Shown here piece after piece: positions 1 through 9,526 of a stretch of 64,000 bases of DNA (the first letter of the stretch is position 1; every line of letters begins with the position of its first letter). This stretch comes from Streptomyces lienomycini (GTDB lineage: Bacteria; Actinomycetota; Actinomycetes; Streptomycetales; Streptomycetaceae): assembly GCF_027947595.1 (NCBI RefSeq), contig NZ_CP116257.1, positions 6,756,001 through 6,820,000 on the forward strand, written 5' to 3'. The position numbers and the translations under genes were made by a program. The notes under the pieces are model-generated. The model saw only the letters and a list, made by a program, of their open reading frames with translations. It searched no databases and was not told where the DNA came from.

Positions 1-1046
1 CGCAGGAGCTGGAGGACGCGGGCGGCTGGCCCGAGCGGGACACGGCGTACCGGTTCGCCGAGTACGCGCAGATGGTCGGCGAGGCGCTCGGCGACCGGGT
101 GGAGCAGTGGATCACGCTGAACGAGCCGTGGTGCGCCGCCTTCCTGGGCTACGCCTCCGGTGTGCACGCGCCCGGCCGTACCGACCCGGCGGCGGCGCTG
201 CGGGCCGCGCACCACCTGAACCTGGCGCACGGCCTGGGCACGGTGGCGCTGCGTTCGGTGATGCCGGCCCGCAACTCGGTGGCGATCAGCCTCAACACCT
301 CCGTCGTGCGGCCGCTGTCGCAGACCCCGGCGGACCTGGCGGCGGCCCGGCGGATCGACGACCTGTCCGGCGGCGTCTTCCACGGCCCGATCCTGCACGG
401 CGCCTACCCGCAGTCCCTGCTGGAGGCGACCGCCCCGGTGACGGACTGGTCGTACGTCCAGGACGGCGACCTGGGGCGGGTCCGCCAGCCGATCGACGCG
501 ATCTGCCTCAACTACTACACGCCGACCGTGGTGTCGGCGGCCGACGCCGACTCGCGTGTCCCGCGCGCCGACGGGCACGGCACGAGCGACCACTCGCCGT
601 GGCCCGCCGCGGACGACGTGGCGTTCCACCAGCCGCCGGGCGAGCGCACGGAGATGGGCTGGAGCGTCGACCCGTCCGGCCTGCACGAGCTGATCATGCG
701 CTACCACCGCGAGGCCCCCGGCACCGCGCTGTACATCAGCGAGAACGGCGCGGCCTACGACGACAAGCCCGGCGCGGACGGCACGGTGCACGACCCCGAG
801 CGGGTCGCCTACCTGAACGGCCACCTCGCGGCGGTCCGGCAGGCCATCGCCGACGGCGCCGACGTCCGCGGCTACTACCTGTGGTCCCTGCTGGACAACT
901 TCGAGTGGGCGTACGGCTACGAGAAGCGCTTCGGCGCGGTGTACGTCGACTACGCCTCCCAGGAGCGCACCCCGAAGTCGAGTGCCCTCTGGTACGGGCG
1001 GGCGGCCCGCACCGGGACGCTGCCGCCGGTGGACCTCGCCGGGTAG
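1..1046 (+). CDS. bglC: GH1 beta-glucosidase (C-terminal part; 5' end outside window)
   Basis: Glycoside hydrolase family 1 enzyme, expected to hydrolyse cellobiose or other beta-glucosides in the cytoplasm. The reading frame is already open at base 3, so the start lies before the window. Both catalytic motifs are visible: the acid/base motif TLNEPW near base 116 and the nucleophile motif YISENG near base 733. The late [19 protein letters not shown] block is the conserved GH1 C-terminal region. The protein ends normally at a TAG. In Streptomyces a gene like this closes the CebR-controlled cebEFG-bglC cellobiose operon; the symbol rests on that remembered context because cebEFG cannot be seen here. 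Confidence 0.9.
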   Translation, partial: QELEDAGGWPERDTAYRFAEYAQMVGEALGDRVEQWITLNEPWCAAFLGYASGVHAPGRTDPAAALRAAHHLNLAHGLGTVALRSVMPARNSVAISLNTSVVRPLSQTPADLAAARRIDDLSGGVFHGPILHGAYPQSLLEATAPVTDWSYVQDGDLGRVRQPIDAICLNYYTPTVVSAADADSRVPRADGHGTSDHSPWPAADDVAFHQPPGERTEMGWSVDPSGLHELIMRYHREAPGTALYISENGAAYDDKPGADGTVHDPERVAYLNGHLAAVRQAIADGADVRGYYLWSLLDNFEWAYGYEKRFGAVYVDYASQERTPKSSALWYGRAARTGTLPPVDLAG

Positions 1047-1093
1047 GCCCCTCGCGGGAGCCCGGGGGCGAGGGGGCCGGGAGGACGGCTGAA

Positions 1094-1132
1094 GCGGGGC
1101 GCGGCATTCCACGGGGGGATGCCGCGCCCCGC
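1094..1132. terminator. Bidirectional hairpin between convergent genes
   Basis: A 14-bp perfect stem (GCGGGGCGCGGCAT against its complement) with an 11-nt loop sits 48 bases after the beta-glucosidase stop and 33 bases before the chitinase stop. The genes converge, so it can end transcription from both sides. There is no T-tract, as usual in Streptomyces. Confidence 0.75.
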
Positions 1133-1164
1133 TCGTAGGGCCGGTGTGGGGGGAGAGCCCGGCC

Positions 1165-2634
1165 CTACCGGTAGGCGGCGAACGCCTTGGCGAAGGCGTT
1201 CGCCTCCTGGTCCACGGAGCTGCAGGTGGCGTCGGCCGAGGGCTTCGGGCCGCCGGGGCACGCCTTGTCGCGGGTCGCGGACCACATCGACAGTCCGCCG
1301 AGGCCCTTGGTCTTCGCGAACTCCACCAGCTGGGCGGCGTCCTCGACCCGGAAGACCTCGGAGGCGACGTCGTTGACGCCGATCATCGGGGTGACGGCGA
1401 CCGTCTTCCAGGCGTCGGCGTCGGACCGGCCGAGGACGCCCTTGAGCTGGGCCTGGGTGGCGGTGGCGGCCTGCTCGGCGTAGGTGCCCATGTCGGCGCT
1501 GTACGCGGGGCCGTAGTCCATCGCCATGATGTTGACGGTGTCGACGGCCACGCCGTTCCTCTTCGCGTCGGCGAGGAGGTCGACGCCCGCCTGGGTGAGT
1601 CCCTCGGGCATCACCGGGAGGGTGAAGGAGACGTCCAGGCCGGGGTGCTGCTTCTGGAGGGCGGTGATCGCCTGGGCGCGGCGGGTGTTGGCGGCCGTGT
1701 CGGGCAGCGCGCCGCCCTCGACGTCGAAGTCGACCTTGGTGAGCCGGTAGGCGTCGACGACCTTGCCGTACGCCGCGGCGAGCGCGTCGGCCGACGTGCA
1801 GGTCGTGCCCAGTTCGGAGCCGGAGGCGCCGCCGAAGGAGACGCGGACGTCGCCGCCCTTCGCGCGCAGGGCGCCGATCTGGGCGGCCACGGCGTCGCTC
1901 GCGAGGTCGGTGACGCCGCCCCACTTGGGGGTGCAGCCGCCGCCGTCGGTGACGAAGGCGAGGGTGTACTCCCGCACGCCGGTCGCCTCGGCGTGCGCGA
2001 GCAGGTCGAAGGCCGGGTAGAGGGACGTGTCGACGTACGGGGCGAAGCCGGAACCGGCCGCGGTGCCGTTTCCGGGAGTGCCGGTGGGGGCCGGGGTGTT
2101 GGGGGTGCCGGTCGGGGCCGGCCCGGTGGTGTCGGTGGCCGTGGGGCTGGGGGTCGGGGTGGGCACCGGGGGTTCGGTGGGGCGGCCGCTGGGCTCGGGG
2201 GTGGCGCCGTCGTCCGCCGAGCAGGCGGCGCCGTCGACGAGGCAACCGGTCGGGTCGGCGGTGCCGTCGACGACGAAGCCGACCGTGACGGACTCGCCCG
2301 CCTTCAGCCCGTCCGTGTCCCACTTCGGCCCGGTCACGGTGACGTGCTGCCCGTCGGTCGTCGACTCGGCGTTCCACAGGGAGCCCAGCTTCGCGCCGGA
2401 GGGCAGGTCGAACTCCAGCGTCCAGTCCGCCTTCGCCTGTCCGCTGTTGTTGGTGACGACGTACTGCGCGGTGTAGCCCGTGGACCACTCGCTGGTCTTC
2501 GTGTAGGCGGCGCCGACCGGGGCCGCCTGGGCGGTGCTGGTGAACAGCAGCGCGCCGCCGCCGGCCACGGCCGCCGCGACGAGGGCGCCGATCGCCTTGT
2601 TCCTGCCACTGACCTTGCGTCGGTGCGTGCGCAT
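1165..2634 (-). CDS. Secreted chitinase, CBM2 plus GH18
   Basis: A 489-residue secreted glycoside hydrolase. A signal peptide with a basic start (MRTHRRKVSGRNK) and a hydrophobic core ends near TAQA at about residue 38. A CBM2-like cellulose/chitin-binding domain follows (about 40-140, with WSTGYTAQYVVTN and a GFVVDG strand), then a Pro/Thr-rich linker (about 145-190). The rest is a GH18 barrel whose active-site strand reads KVDFDVEGG, giving the DxDxE catalytic motif; the outermost Asp of the longer DxxDxDxE form is a Thr here. The ATG at 2634 is preferred over upstream in-frame codons because it has a GAAGGCAGG ribosome site and directly precedes the signal peptide. Extracellular chitin hydrolysis is the expected role. 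Confidence 0.88.
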   Translation of the reverse strand: MRTHRRKVSGRNKAIGALVAAAVAGGGALLFTSTAQAAPVGAAYTKTSEWSTGYTAQYVVTNNSGQAKADWTLEFDLPSGAKLGSLWNAESTTDGQHVTVTGPKWDTDGLKAGESVTVGFVVDGTADPTGCLVDGAACSADDGATPEPSGRPTEPPVPTPTPSPTATDTTGPAPTGTPNTPAPTGTPGNGTAAGSGFAPYVDTSLYPAFDLLAHAEATGVREYTLAFVTDGGGCTPKWGGVTDLASDAVAAQIGALRAKGGDVRVSFGGASGSELGTTCTSADALAAAYGKVVDAYRLTKVDFDVEGGALPDTAANTRRAQAITALQKQHPGLDVSFTLPVMPEGLTQAGVDLLADAKRNGVAVDTVNIMAMDYGPAYSADMGTYAEQAATATQAQLKGVLGRSDADAWKTVAVTPMIGVNDVASEVFRVEDAAQLVEFAKTKGLGGLSMWSATRDKACPGGPKPSADATCSSVDQEANAFAKAFAAYR

Positions 2635-2771
2635 GACGTGCCTGCCTTCGCTGTTCACGGTGCCCCCGCGGGAGACGTGCGGGGGCGGGGTGGGGGTGCG
2701 GCAGCACGCTAGCGATCCGCAAACGGGCAAAGACCCTGATCCGGGCGGGGGTTGACGATCTTAGGGTGGGC

Positions 2772-4187
2772 TTAAGGAAGGGATCGGGGCCGATTGATGG
2801 TGGCGGCCGTGCGGGGGTGCCTGCGGCGGCGTACGGCGCCCCGGTGCCCGCGCTGCCGCACCGGTGCCGCCCGCCCGTCCAGCTGGATCCAGATCCGCAC
2901 CTCGGTGCCGCCCAGTACGGAGGAGCCGATGCGGACGTCGCCGCCGGTCGACTCCGCCATCCTGCGCACGATGTCCAGGCCGAGGCCGGTCGACCCGTCG
3001 GTGCCCGAGCCCCGGCCGCGGGCCATCGCCGCCTCGGGGTCGGGTATGCCGGTGCCCGCGTCGGAGACGAGCACGATCACCGCGTCCTCGCCGTTGTGCA
3101 GGTCGACCGCGAAGGCGGTGCCCTCGGGGGTGTGCCGGAAGACGTTGCCGAGCAGGGCGTCGAGACAGGCGGCCAGGTCGGTGCGGGCCACGGGGATGCG
3201 CACCGGCCGGTCGGCGCCTGCCACCCGCCACTTGCGGCCCTCGTCCTCGGCGAGCGCCGACCAGAAGCCCATCCGCTCCCGCACCACCTCGGCCGCGTCG
3301 CACCCGGCGCCGGGACCGGCGGCGGCCGTCTGCGGCTTGGCGTCCCGGGCGGTGCGGATGATCGTGTCGACCTCGCGCTCCAACTGCTCGACGGCGGACC
3401 GGGTCTGCTCGGCGACCGGTCCGTCGCCGAGCGAGGCGGCGTTGAGCCGCAGCACGGTCAGCGGGGTACGCAGCCGGTGCGACAGGTCGGCGGCCAGCTC
3501 CCGCTCGTTGGCGAGGAGCTGGACGACCTGGTCGGCCATGGAGTTGAACGCGACGGCCGCGCGCCGCAGTTCGCTCGGGCCCTCCACCGGCACCCGGGCG
3601 CCGAGCCTGCCCTCCCCCAGCTCGTGCGCCCCCTCGACCAGGCGCCGCGCGGGCTGCACCATCCGCACGCCCAGCCGGTCGGCGACCGCGACCGACCCGA
3701 CGATCAGCGCGGCGCCGACCCCGGCGAGGACCGCCCAGGCCGTGCCGACGCCGTTGGTCACCGCGGACTCGGGCACGTACACCTCGACGACTGCGATCTC
3801 GCCGGAGCTGAGCGCGACCGGCTGGAGCAGGGTGGAACCGCCGCCCACCTCGGTGGTGGAGGCCCGCCCCATCTCCCGTACGGCGGCGATGTCCTCGTCG
3901 GTGGCGCGCTGCCGCCCGATGTCGGTGGCGTCGCCGCCCCCGTCGGCGGGCGCCGGGATGTGCACGGCCATCCCGGTGTCCGAACCGGCGGAGGCCACGA
4001 CGCGTTCCAGTTGCTCGCGGTCGGTGGTGATGGACAGGGCCGGGGCGACGGCGGCGGCCTCCCGTTCGGCGTTGGAGAAGGCGCGGTCGCGGGCCATCTC
4101 GCGGATGACGAGTCCGAGGGGCACGGCGAAGGCGACCACGACCATCGCGGTGACCGCCAGCGACACCTTGACCAGGGCCCATCTCAT
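2772..4187 (-). CDS. Two-component sensor histidine kinase
   Basis: A 471-residue membrane kinase. One transmembrane helix at residues 8-30 and a second near 155-180 enclose an extracytoplasmic sensor region of about 120 residues. A HAMP-like segment follows (QPARRLVEGAHELGEGRLGA), then the HisKA box with phospho-acceptor His in DLSHRLRTPLTVLR. The HATPase domain has an N box (LLGNVFRHTPEG), G1 (DAGTGIP) and G2 (STGLGLDIVRRM). The ATG overlaps the stop of the upstream response regulator as ATGA, so the two are translated as a pair. The signal sensed cannot be told from the sequence. The last 30 residues are Arg-rich and probably disordered. Confidence 0.9.
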   Translation of the reverse strand: MRWALVKVSLAVTAMVVVAFAVPLGLVIREMARDRAFSNAEREAAAVAPALSITTDREQLERVVASAGSDTGMAVHIPAPADGGGDATDIGRQRATDEDIAAVREMGRASTTEVGGGSTLLQPVALSSGEIAVVEVYVPESAVTNGVGTAWAVLAGVGAALIVGSVAVADRLGVRMVQPARRLVEGAHELGEGRLGARVPVEGPSELRRAAVAFNSMADQVVQLLANERELAADLSHRLRTPLTVLRLNAASLGDGPVAEQTRSAVEQLEREVDTIIRTARDAKPQTAAAGPGAGCDAAEVVRERMGFWSALAEDEGRKWRVAGADRPVRIPVARTDLAACLDALLGNVFRHTPEGTAFAVDLHNGEDAVIVLVSDAGTGIPDPEAAMARGRGSGTDGSTGLGLDIVRRMAESTGGDVRIGSSVLGGTEVRIWIQLDGRAAPVRQRGHRGAVRRRRHPRTAATINRPRSLP

Positions 4188-4903
4188 CGTGGCGGCTCCG
4201 CTCCGGGAGGTGCGGCGGCCGGCGGCTCCAGCTTCACGCCGACGCCGCGCAGGGTGTGCAGGTAGCGGGGCCGGGCCGCGGTCTCGCCCAGCTTGCGCCG
4301 CAGCCAGGACAGGTGGACGTCGATGGTCTGGTCGTCGCCGTACGACTGCTGCCAGACCTCGGCGAGCAGCTCCTTGCGGGCGACGACGACGCCTGGCCGG
4401 CCGGCCAGGAAGGCGAGCAGGTCGAACTCGCGGCGGGTCAGGTCGAGGGCCGCGCCGTCCAACTCGGCCTGGCGGCGCAGGGGGTCGACGGTGAGGCCGC
4501 CGACCCGGACGACACTGGACGGTGCCGCCTCCGCGGGGCCGCCGCGCGCGCGGCGCAGCACGGCCGCCATCCGGGCCGACAGGTGCTCGACGGAGAAGGG
4601 TTTGGTGAGGTAGTCGTCCGCGCCCGCGTTCAACAGCCGTACGACCTCCGCCTCGTCGTCCCGGGCGGTGGCGACGATCACCGGTACGTCGGTGATGCCG
4701 CGCAGCATCTTCAGCGCCTCGGAGCCGTCCAGGTCGGGCAGCCCGAGGTCGAGGATTACCACGTCGAACCGGAGGTGGGCGACCTCGCGCAGCGCCTCCA
4801 GGGCGGTGCCGACGCTGCGCACGGTGTGCGAGGCGTCGGTCAGATGCCGGATGAGCGCCGAGCGGACGAACTGGTCGTCCTCGACCACGAGCACACTTGC
4901 CAT
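4184..4903 (-). CDS. OmpR-family response regulator
   Basis: A 239-residue DNA-binding regulator partnered with the kinase gene it overlaps. The receiver domain (residues 1-115) has the acidic pocket (VVEDD), the phospho-acceptor Asp in VILDLGLPD, and the conserved Lys in LTKPF. The C-terminal winged helix (about 130-225) carries the usual TRREFDLLAFLA and TIDVHLSWLRRKL blocks and ends in RGVGVKLE. It is the first gene of a two-gene leftward operon. Its targets are unknown; the divergent secreted protein gene at 5015 is one neighbour that shares its upstream region. Confidence 0.9.
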   Translation of the reverse strand: MASVLVVEDDQFVRSALIRHLTDASHTVRSVGTALEALREVAHLRFDVVILDLGLPDLDGSEALKMLRGITDVPVIVATARDDEAEVVRLLNAGADDYLTKPFSVEHLSARMAAVLRRARGGPAEAAPSSVVRVGGLTVDPLRRQAELDGAALDLTRREFDLLAFLAGRPGVVVARKELLAEVWQQSYGDDQTIDVHLSWLRRKLGETAARPRYLHTLRGVGVKLEPPAAAPPGAEPPR

Positions 4904-5014
4904 GGGCGGCACCGTACGCCATGCGGACCGACCCGGTCCGAGCCTGTGGACAACTCCGTCCCGGGCCACCGCCGCACCGCGTTCGGGCGACACGGGTGGG
5001 GCGGGTGGGGCAGT

Positions 5015-5593
5015 ATGGCGGCGATGCGCAGAGGACTCGTCCACCTGATCGCCTGGCTGCTCGCCACCGGCGCGGCGGTCACGCTGTCGTGGTGGGGCGT
5101 CCACACGGTGATGGCGGGCACCGCCTACGACGCGCCCCGCGCCCTGCCCATCACGGCGGTCGACGCGAACGTGCGCGGCGGCGAGGACGGGGCCGACGGC
5201 GGGGAGTCCCTGGCGTCGTCCACCAGCCGTCCCTCTCCGTCTCCGTCCCCGCCGGGCAGTCCGTCGCCGACGCCGAGCGGGACGACCCGCGCGCCCGCGC
5301 CCGCCCCGTCGCGGACCGCGCCGTCCACCACGCCGTCCGAGGGCCCGTCGAGCCCTTCGCCCGCGTCGTCCGGCCGGGTCAGGAGTTACGACACCGACGG
5401 GGGCCGCGCGGTCTTCGACCTCGGTACGTCGTCGGCGTCGCTGGTGTCGGCGACACCGGGCGCGGGCTGGTCGATGCAGGTGTGGAAGACGGAGTCGTGG
5501 ATCCGGGTGGAGTTCACCTCGGGCGCGGACCGGGTGTCGGTGTTCTGCACCTGGCACGACGGACCGCCGAGGGTGGAGATCGGCAGCTACTGA
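5015..5593 (+). CDS. Small secreted or membrane-anchored protein of unknown function
   Basis: A 192-residue protein with an N-terminal hydrophobic segment (residues 8-34, LVHLIAWLLATGAAVTLSWW) that acts as a signal or anchor. A Ser/Pro/Thr-rich linker (about 65-120) follows, then a compact C-terminal domain (about 125-192) that starts RSYDTDGGRAVFDLG and ends DRVSVFCTWHDGPPRVEIGSY. I do not recognise the domain. It looks like an extracytoplasmic beta-rich fold on a flexible stalk. A second in-frame ATG at 5024 is an equally possible start; the ATG at 5015 lies closer to the GGTGGGG site. It is divergent from the two-component operon. Confidence 0.7.
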   Translation: MAAMRRGLVHLIAWLLATGAAVTLSWWGVHTVMAGTAYDAPRALPITAVDANVRGGEDGADGGESLASSTSRPSPSPSPPGSPSPTPSGTTRAPAPAPSRTAPSTTPSEGPSSPSPASSGRVRSYDTDGGRAVFDLGTSSASLVSATPGAGWSMQVWKTESWIRVEFTSGADRVSVFCTWHDGPPRVEIGSY

Positions 5594-5602
5594 GCCGCCG
5601 CG

Positions 5603-6472
5603 TCACTTGAAGACGGATTCCGGCGGCGCGGGCGAGTCCACCGCCGCCGCGTCCGTCACGGGGACGGCGCCGCCGGTGAAGTCGGTGAGCGCGCGCCCGT
5701 GTTCCACCCGCGCCGGGTGCGGGTCGGAGGCGGCGCGGCGGGTGAGTTCGGCGAGCGGCAGCGGGTGGTCGCGGGCGACGAGGATCGCGTTGCCGAAGCG
5801 TTTGCCGCGCAGCACCGCCGGGTCGGCGACGAGGGCGAGTTCGGCGAAGCGGGCGGCGGCGGTGGCGATCTGGCCGCGCAGATGGGCGAGCGGCGGGCCG
5901 TCGGCGAGGTTGGCGGCGTAGACCCCGCCGGGCGCGAGCGCGCGCCGTACCTCGTCGAGGAACTCGGTGGAGGTCAGGTGGGCCGGGGTGCGGGCCCCGC
6001 CGAAGACGTCCGCGACGACGACATCCGCCCAGCCGTCGGGCACCTTGGCCAGCCCCGCGCGGGCGTCGGTGGATCGCACCCGGATCCGCGCGCCGGGGTC
6101 CAGGGGAAGCTCCCGGCGGACCAGCTGGACGAGGGCGGCGTCGCGCTCGACGACCTGCTGGGTGGAGCGGGGGCGGGTGGCGGCGACGTAGCGGGCGAGG
6201 GTGAGGGCGCCACCGCCCAGGTGCACGGCCCGGAGCGGTCTGCCCGGCGGGGCGGCCAGGTCGATGACGTGGCCGATGCGGCGCTGGTACTCGAAGGACA
6301 GGTACGCCGGGTCGTCGAGGTCGACGTGCGACTGCGGGGCGCCGTCGACGAGCAGGGTCCAGGCGCGGGGCCGGTCCCGGTCGGGGACCAGTTCGGCGCG
6401 TCCTTGGTCGACGTCCTCGACGACGGCTTCGGCGGCAGCGCGCCCGCGGCGGGCGTTCCTGGACTTTCCCAT
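5603..6472 (-). CDS. Spermidine-synthase-like methyltransferase-fold protein
   Basis: A 289-residue cytoplasmic protein of the spermidine synthase (PABS) superfamily with a Rossmann fold. A nucleotide-binding-like strand VHLGGGALTLARYVAA lies near residues 84-100, an acidic strand QQVVERDAAL near 107, and VVVADVFGG near 152. It lacks the transporter helices of the fused MFS/spermidine-synthase proteins and is of usual length for the stand-alone actinobacterial form. True aminopropyl transfer cannot be claimed. The stop lies 9 bases from the convergent gene ending at 5593. Confidence 0.8.
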   Translation of the reverse strand: MGKSRNARRGRAAAEAVVEDVDQGRAELVPDRDRPRAWTLLVDGAPQSHVDLDDPAYLSFEYQRRIGHVIDLAAPPGRPLRAVHLGGGALTLARYVAATRPRSTQQVVERDAALVQLVRRELPLDPGARIRVRSTDARAGLAKVPDGWADVVVADVFGGARTPAHLTSTEFLDEVRRALAPGGVYAANLADGPPLAHLRGQIATAAARFAELALVADPAVLRGKRFGNAILVARDHPLPLAELTRRAASDPHPARVEHGRALTDFTGGAVPVTDAAAVDSPAPPESVFK

Positions 6473-6543
6473 CGGCCCATTATCGGACCACGTCGGGACG
6501 GCGACGGTCGGGCCTCCGGGCTGACAGCGACCGGAACGGCCCG

Positions 6544-6609
6544 GGACCGGCCTCGGACCGGCCTCGGACCGGCTCCGGACCGGCTCCGGACCGGATCGGG
6601 ACCGGCCCC
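6544..6609. repeat. Short 11-bp tandem repeat
   Basis: Six imperfect 11-bp units: two GGACCGGCCTC, two GGACCGGCTCC, then two diverged copies. It occupies the gap between the spermidine-synthase-like start and the stop of the next leftward gene, so it lies upstream of the former. No function is evident. Confidence 0.7.
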
Positions 6610-7005
6610 TCAGCGGCAGCTGTCCGCGGCCCTGATCAGCCGGGCGGCCTCGCCGAGCGCGGCGCGCAGTACGGCGGGGTCGGTCGCCAGGTCCGTCTCG
6701 CCGGGCGGCAGGAGCCAGTCGGAGCCCTCCACGGGCGGCTCGGACTCCAGGTCGAGGCTCATTCCGCGGCCGTCCGTCTCCGTGCAGGTGCTGCCCGGCA
6801 CGTCCCAGGCGGCGGCGGTGCCCGGCGGCACCAGGAATCCGAGGGTGCGGCGGCCGTCGTCGTGCATCACGGAACCGACCCCCTCACCGACTCCCCGCCT
6901 GAGGATGTCGACCGCCTCCAGACCCTGCCGGGTCGGCACGGTCACGACGTCACAGGCGTCGCAGGGGGGATCACTGACGCTGGTGTCCATCCCGGCCTCC
7001 ACCAC
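6610..7005 (-). CDS. Small conserved actinomycete protein, distantly Prim-Pol-like
   Basis: A 131-residue cytoplasmic protein. The GTG at 7005 is preferred because AAGGAGG lies six bases upstream; an upstream in-frame ATG at 7065 has no such site. The block RTLGFLVPPGTAAAWDVPG followed by SDWLLPPG and a closing helix (DPAVLRAALGEAARLI) resembles the conserved pattern of small Streptomyces proteins often labelled bifunctional DNA primase/polymerase, N-terminal. The catalytic residues of a real Prim-Pol domain are not recognisable. It is divergent from the regulator gene at 7280. Function unknown. Confidence 0.65.
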   Translation of the reverse strand: MVEAGMDTSVSDPPCDACDVVTVPTRQGLEAVDILRRGVGEGVGSVMHDDGRRTLGFLVPPGTAAAWDVPGSTCTETDGRGMSLDLESEPPVEGSDWLLPPGETDLATDPAVLRAALGEAARLIRAADSCR

Positions 7006-7279
7006 GGAACTCCTCCTTGGACGAGCGGATCGGGAGTCGGGGGCCTCCCGGTCCACCCGGTTCAACGCGGCGGGACGTCAACGGCTACGGCCGGAGCCGA
7101 CCGCAAAGGATGGCACTTCATGGCAGATCGCGGAGGAGATATCCGGTTTGTAGCCAAACGGCGCGTGGTGGCTCCGTCACAGCCGGTACGTTCTTGCTCG
7201 CCGGAGACAGGGGCGCGCAGGGCGTGTCCGCGTGTCCCTTCCCGGCATGGTTCGACGGTTCGCACGAGAGGACCCGGCC

Positions 7280-8683
7280 ATGGCGTCGTCAACGGTGACC
7301 TCCGCCCAGCCCGAACGGCCCCCGCGGCCGAACCTCGCCTTCCGGCGGTTGCGCGGCAAGCGCTCCCCGGCGGAGTTCGCGGCGGCGGTCCGCCGGGCCG
7401 CCCTCGAGATCGGCGAGCGGGTCAGCTGCGACGCGCGCTACGTCGGCCGGGTCGAGGCGGGCGAGATCCGCTGCCCCAACTACGCCTACGAGCGGGTGTT
7501 CCTGCACATGTTCCCCGGTCGCACGCTGACCGACCTGGGGTTCGCGTCCCGCTCGTCGGTACGCGGACGCCCGACGCGCACCACGGGTGAGTCGCGAGGG
7601 GCGGGTGAGCCGTATGAGACGTATGACACGCAGGACCTGTACGAGACGCACGACGACAACGAGGAGAGCGACGTGCTGCGTCGCGCATTCATGACGAGCG
7701 GCGCCACGGTGGCCGCCGCCTCGCTGGGGCCCCTGGGGCTCGCCCTCGACGCCGCGGCGGCCGGCCGCCCCGCGCGCCGGTCCGGGGCGGGTGAGGCGGG
7801 CGCCCTCGAAGAAGCCGTCCGCCGGATCCGGCTGCTCGACGACCGGCACGGCGCGGACGGCCTGTACCGGCGCGCGGCGGCCCCGCTGCGCACCGCCTAC
7901 GCCCTCCTGGACGCGGGCGCGTCCCGGCAGGCGACCGCGGACCGGATCTACTCGGGCGCCGGTGAACTGGCGATCTCCGTGGGCTGGCTGGCCCACGACT
8001 CGGGGCGCTTCGACGACGCGCGCTCCCACTACGCCGAGGCCCTCGCCACCGCCCGGATGAACGGGGACGCGGGCCTGGAGGCGCACGCCTTCTGCAACAC
8101 GGCGTTCCTGGCCCGCGACGCCGGGCGTCCGCGCGAGGCGGTGCGGGCGGCGCAGGCCGCGCTGCGTGCCGCCGGGCCGCTGGGCTCGGCCCGGCTGATG
8201 TCCCTGCTCGCGCTGCGCGAGGCGGGCGGCTGGGCGGGGCTCGCCGACCGCGTCGGGTGCGAGCAGGCGCTGGTCCGCGCGCAGACCTTCTTCGAGCGGG
8301 GCCCCTCGGACGCCGACCCCGCGTGGATGAGCTTCTACGGCGAGGCCGAACTGGAGGGTCTGGAGGCGCAGTGCTGGTCCACGCTGGGCGACTGGCCCCG
8401 GGCCGCCCGGCACGCGCGGCGGGCGGCGGACCTCCAGGATCCGCACTTCACCCGGAACCTCGCGCTGTACTCGGCGGAGCTGGCCGACGACCTGGCCCGC
8501 GGCGGCCGCCCCGACGAAGCGGCGGACGCGGGCATGCGCGTCCTGGACCTGCTGGTCGAGGTCCAGTCCTCCCGCATCCACACGATGCTCGCCGGAACGG
8601 CCCGCGTGCTTCTCCCGCACCGTCGCGCGTCGGGCGTCTCGGCCTTCCTGGACCGCCACGGGGCGCTGCCGCGACCGGCATGA
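7280..8683 (+). CDS. HTH/TPR regulator of the NsdA-like family
   Basis: A 467-residue putative cytoplasmic regulator. Residues 20-85 form an atypical helix-turn-helix-like region (FRRLRGKRSPAEFAAAVRRA ... YVGRVEAGEIRCPNY). Downstream of a variable acidic stretch (about 115-135) lies a long helical region with repeated Ala/Leu/Arg patterns (for example RFDDARSHYAEALATARM and DWPRAARHARRAADLQ) typical of tetratricopeptide repeats. This architecture matches the Streptomyces family of NsdA, a negative regulator of sporulation and antibiotic synthesis, but I cannot say it is the nsdA orthologue. Start ATG 7280 has an AGAGGA site upstream. Confidence 0.75.
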   Translation: MASSTVTSAQPERPPRPNLAFRRLRGKRSPAEFAAAVRRAALEIGERVSCDARYVGRVEAGEIRCPNYAYERVFLHMFPGRTLTDLGFASRSSVRGRPTRTTGESRGAGEPYETYDTQDLYETHDDNEESDVLRRAFMTSGATVAAASLGPLGLALDAAAAGRPARRSGAGEAGALEEAVRRIRLLDDRHGADGLYRRAAAPLRTAYALLDAGASRQATADRIYSGAGELAISVGWLAHDSGRFDDARSHYAEALATARMNGDAGLEAHAFCNTAFLARDAGRPREAVRAAQAALRAAGPLGSARLMSLLALREAGGWAGLADRVGCEQALVRAQTFFERGPSDADPAWMSFYGEAELEGLEAQCWSTLGDWPRAARHARRAADLQDPHFTRNLALYSAELADDLARGGRPDEAADAGMRVLDLLVEVQSSRIHTMLAGTARVLLPHRRASGVSAFLDRHGALPRPA

Positions 8684-8737
8684 CATGCGTCACCCCGCGG
8701 CCCGGGGAGGCGTCCTCCGCGTCCGGCGGGTGCCCGG

Positions 8738-9334
8738 TCAGCCGGCGAGGTGGCCCACGTCGTTCCAGCTCTCCACCGCCGGCTCCCCGTAGGCCCAGCC
8801 CAGCACCGACAGCGACGTCGGGTTCAGCCGTATCCGCGCCCCGAACGACAGCGGCAGCCCCAGCCACCGTGCCCCGATCGCCCGCAGGACGTGTCCGTGG
8901 GCGAAGACCAGCACGTCCCGGTCCGCCTCCCGCGCCCACGCCACCACCTCGTCGGCGCGCGCGGTGACGTCCGCCGGGCTCTCCCCCTCCGGGACCCCGT
9001 CCCGCCAGACCAGCCACCCCGGCCGGACGGCCTGGATCTGCTCCGGCGTCATGCCCTCGTACGTCCCGTAGTCCCACTCCATCAGCGTGTCCCACGTGCG
9101 GGCGCGCTCGCCGAAGCCCGCGAGTTCGCAGGTCTCGCGCGCGCGGACCAGCGGACTGGTGCGCACCTCGACGCCGGGCAGCCCGTCCAGCGGCGCCCGG
9201 TGCAGCCGCTCGCCGAGCAGCTTCGCGCCGCGCCGGCCCTCCTCCAGGAGCGGCACGTCGGTCCTGCCGGTGTGTCTGCCGGACAGCGACCACTCCGTCT
9301 GTCCGTGCCGGGCCAGCAGGATGCGCGGTGCCAT
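8738..9334 (-). CDS. Histidine phosphatase family protein (phosphoglycerate-mutase-like)
   Basis: A 198-residue cytoplasmic enzyme of the histidine phosphatase superfamily. The phospho-accepting His is in [11 protein letters not shown] (residues 6-16), with the companion Arg in [14 protein letters not shown] (about 58-71), the Glu in [10 protein letters not shown] (about 85-94) and the second catalytic His in [11 protein letters not shown] (about 139-149). The length fits small-molecule or sugar-phosphate phosphatases better than glycolytic mutases. The substrate is not predictable. It converges on the regulator gene at 7280-8683 across a 54-base gap. Confidence 0.88.
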   Translation of the reverse strand: MAPRILLARHGQTEWSLSGRHTGRTDVPLLEEGRRGAKLLGERLHRAPLDGLPGVEVRTSPLVRARETCELAGFGERARTWDTLMEWDYGTYEGMTPEQIQAVRPGWLVWRDGVPEGESPADVTARADEVVAWAREADRDVLVFAHGHVLRAIGARWLGLPLSFGARIRLNPTSLSVLGWAYGEPAVESWNDVGHLAG

Positions 9335-9526
9335 GAAGGGGCCTTTCCGGGAGATATGTCTGAGGGGGCGTCTCCATCATCCCGTACGGTCCGTGCGGGC
9401 AACCCGGGGGGCGTTACCGGCGTCTATCCGGGTCCGAGGGCGCCTCGAGTGGCGGAGGCGGGAAGGCCGTAGAGTGGCTCGCCCGTGTCCGTTCAGGCGC
9501 GCGCATAGCAGAGACGAGTAGCAGAA

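Noticed and set aside
2635-2771. DasR site or chitinase-type direct repeats upstream of the chitinase gene
   Set aside because: I read the region on both strands and found neither the TGGTCTAGACCA-type palindrome nor a pair of 12-bp direct repeats.
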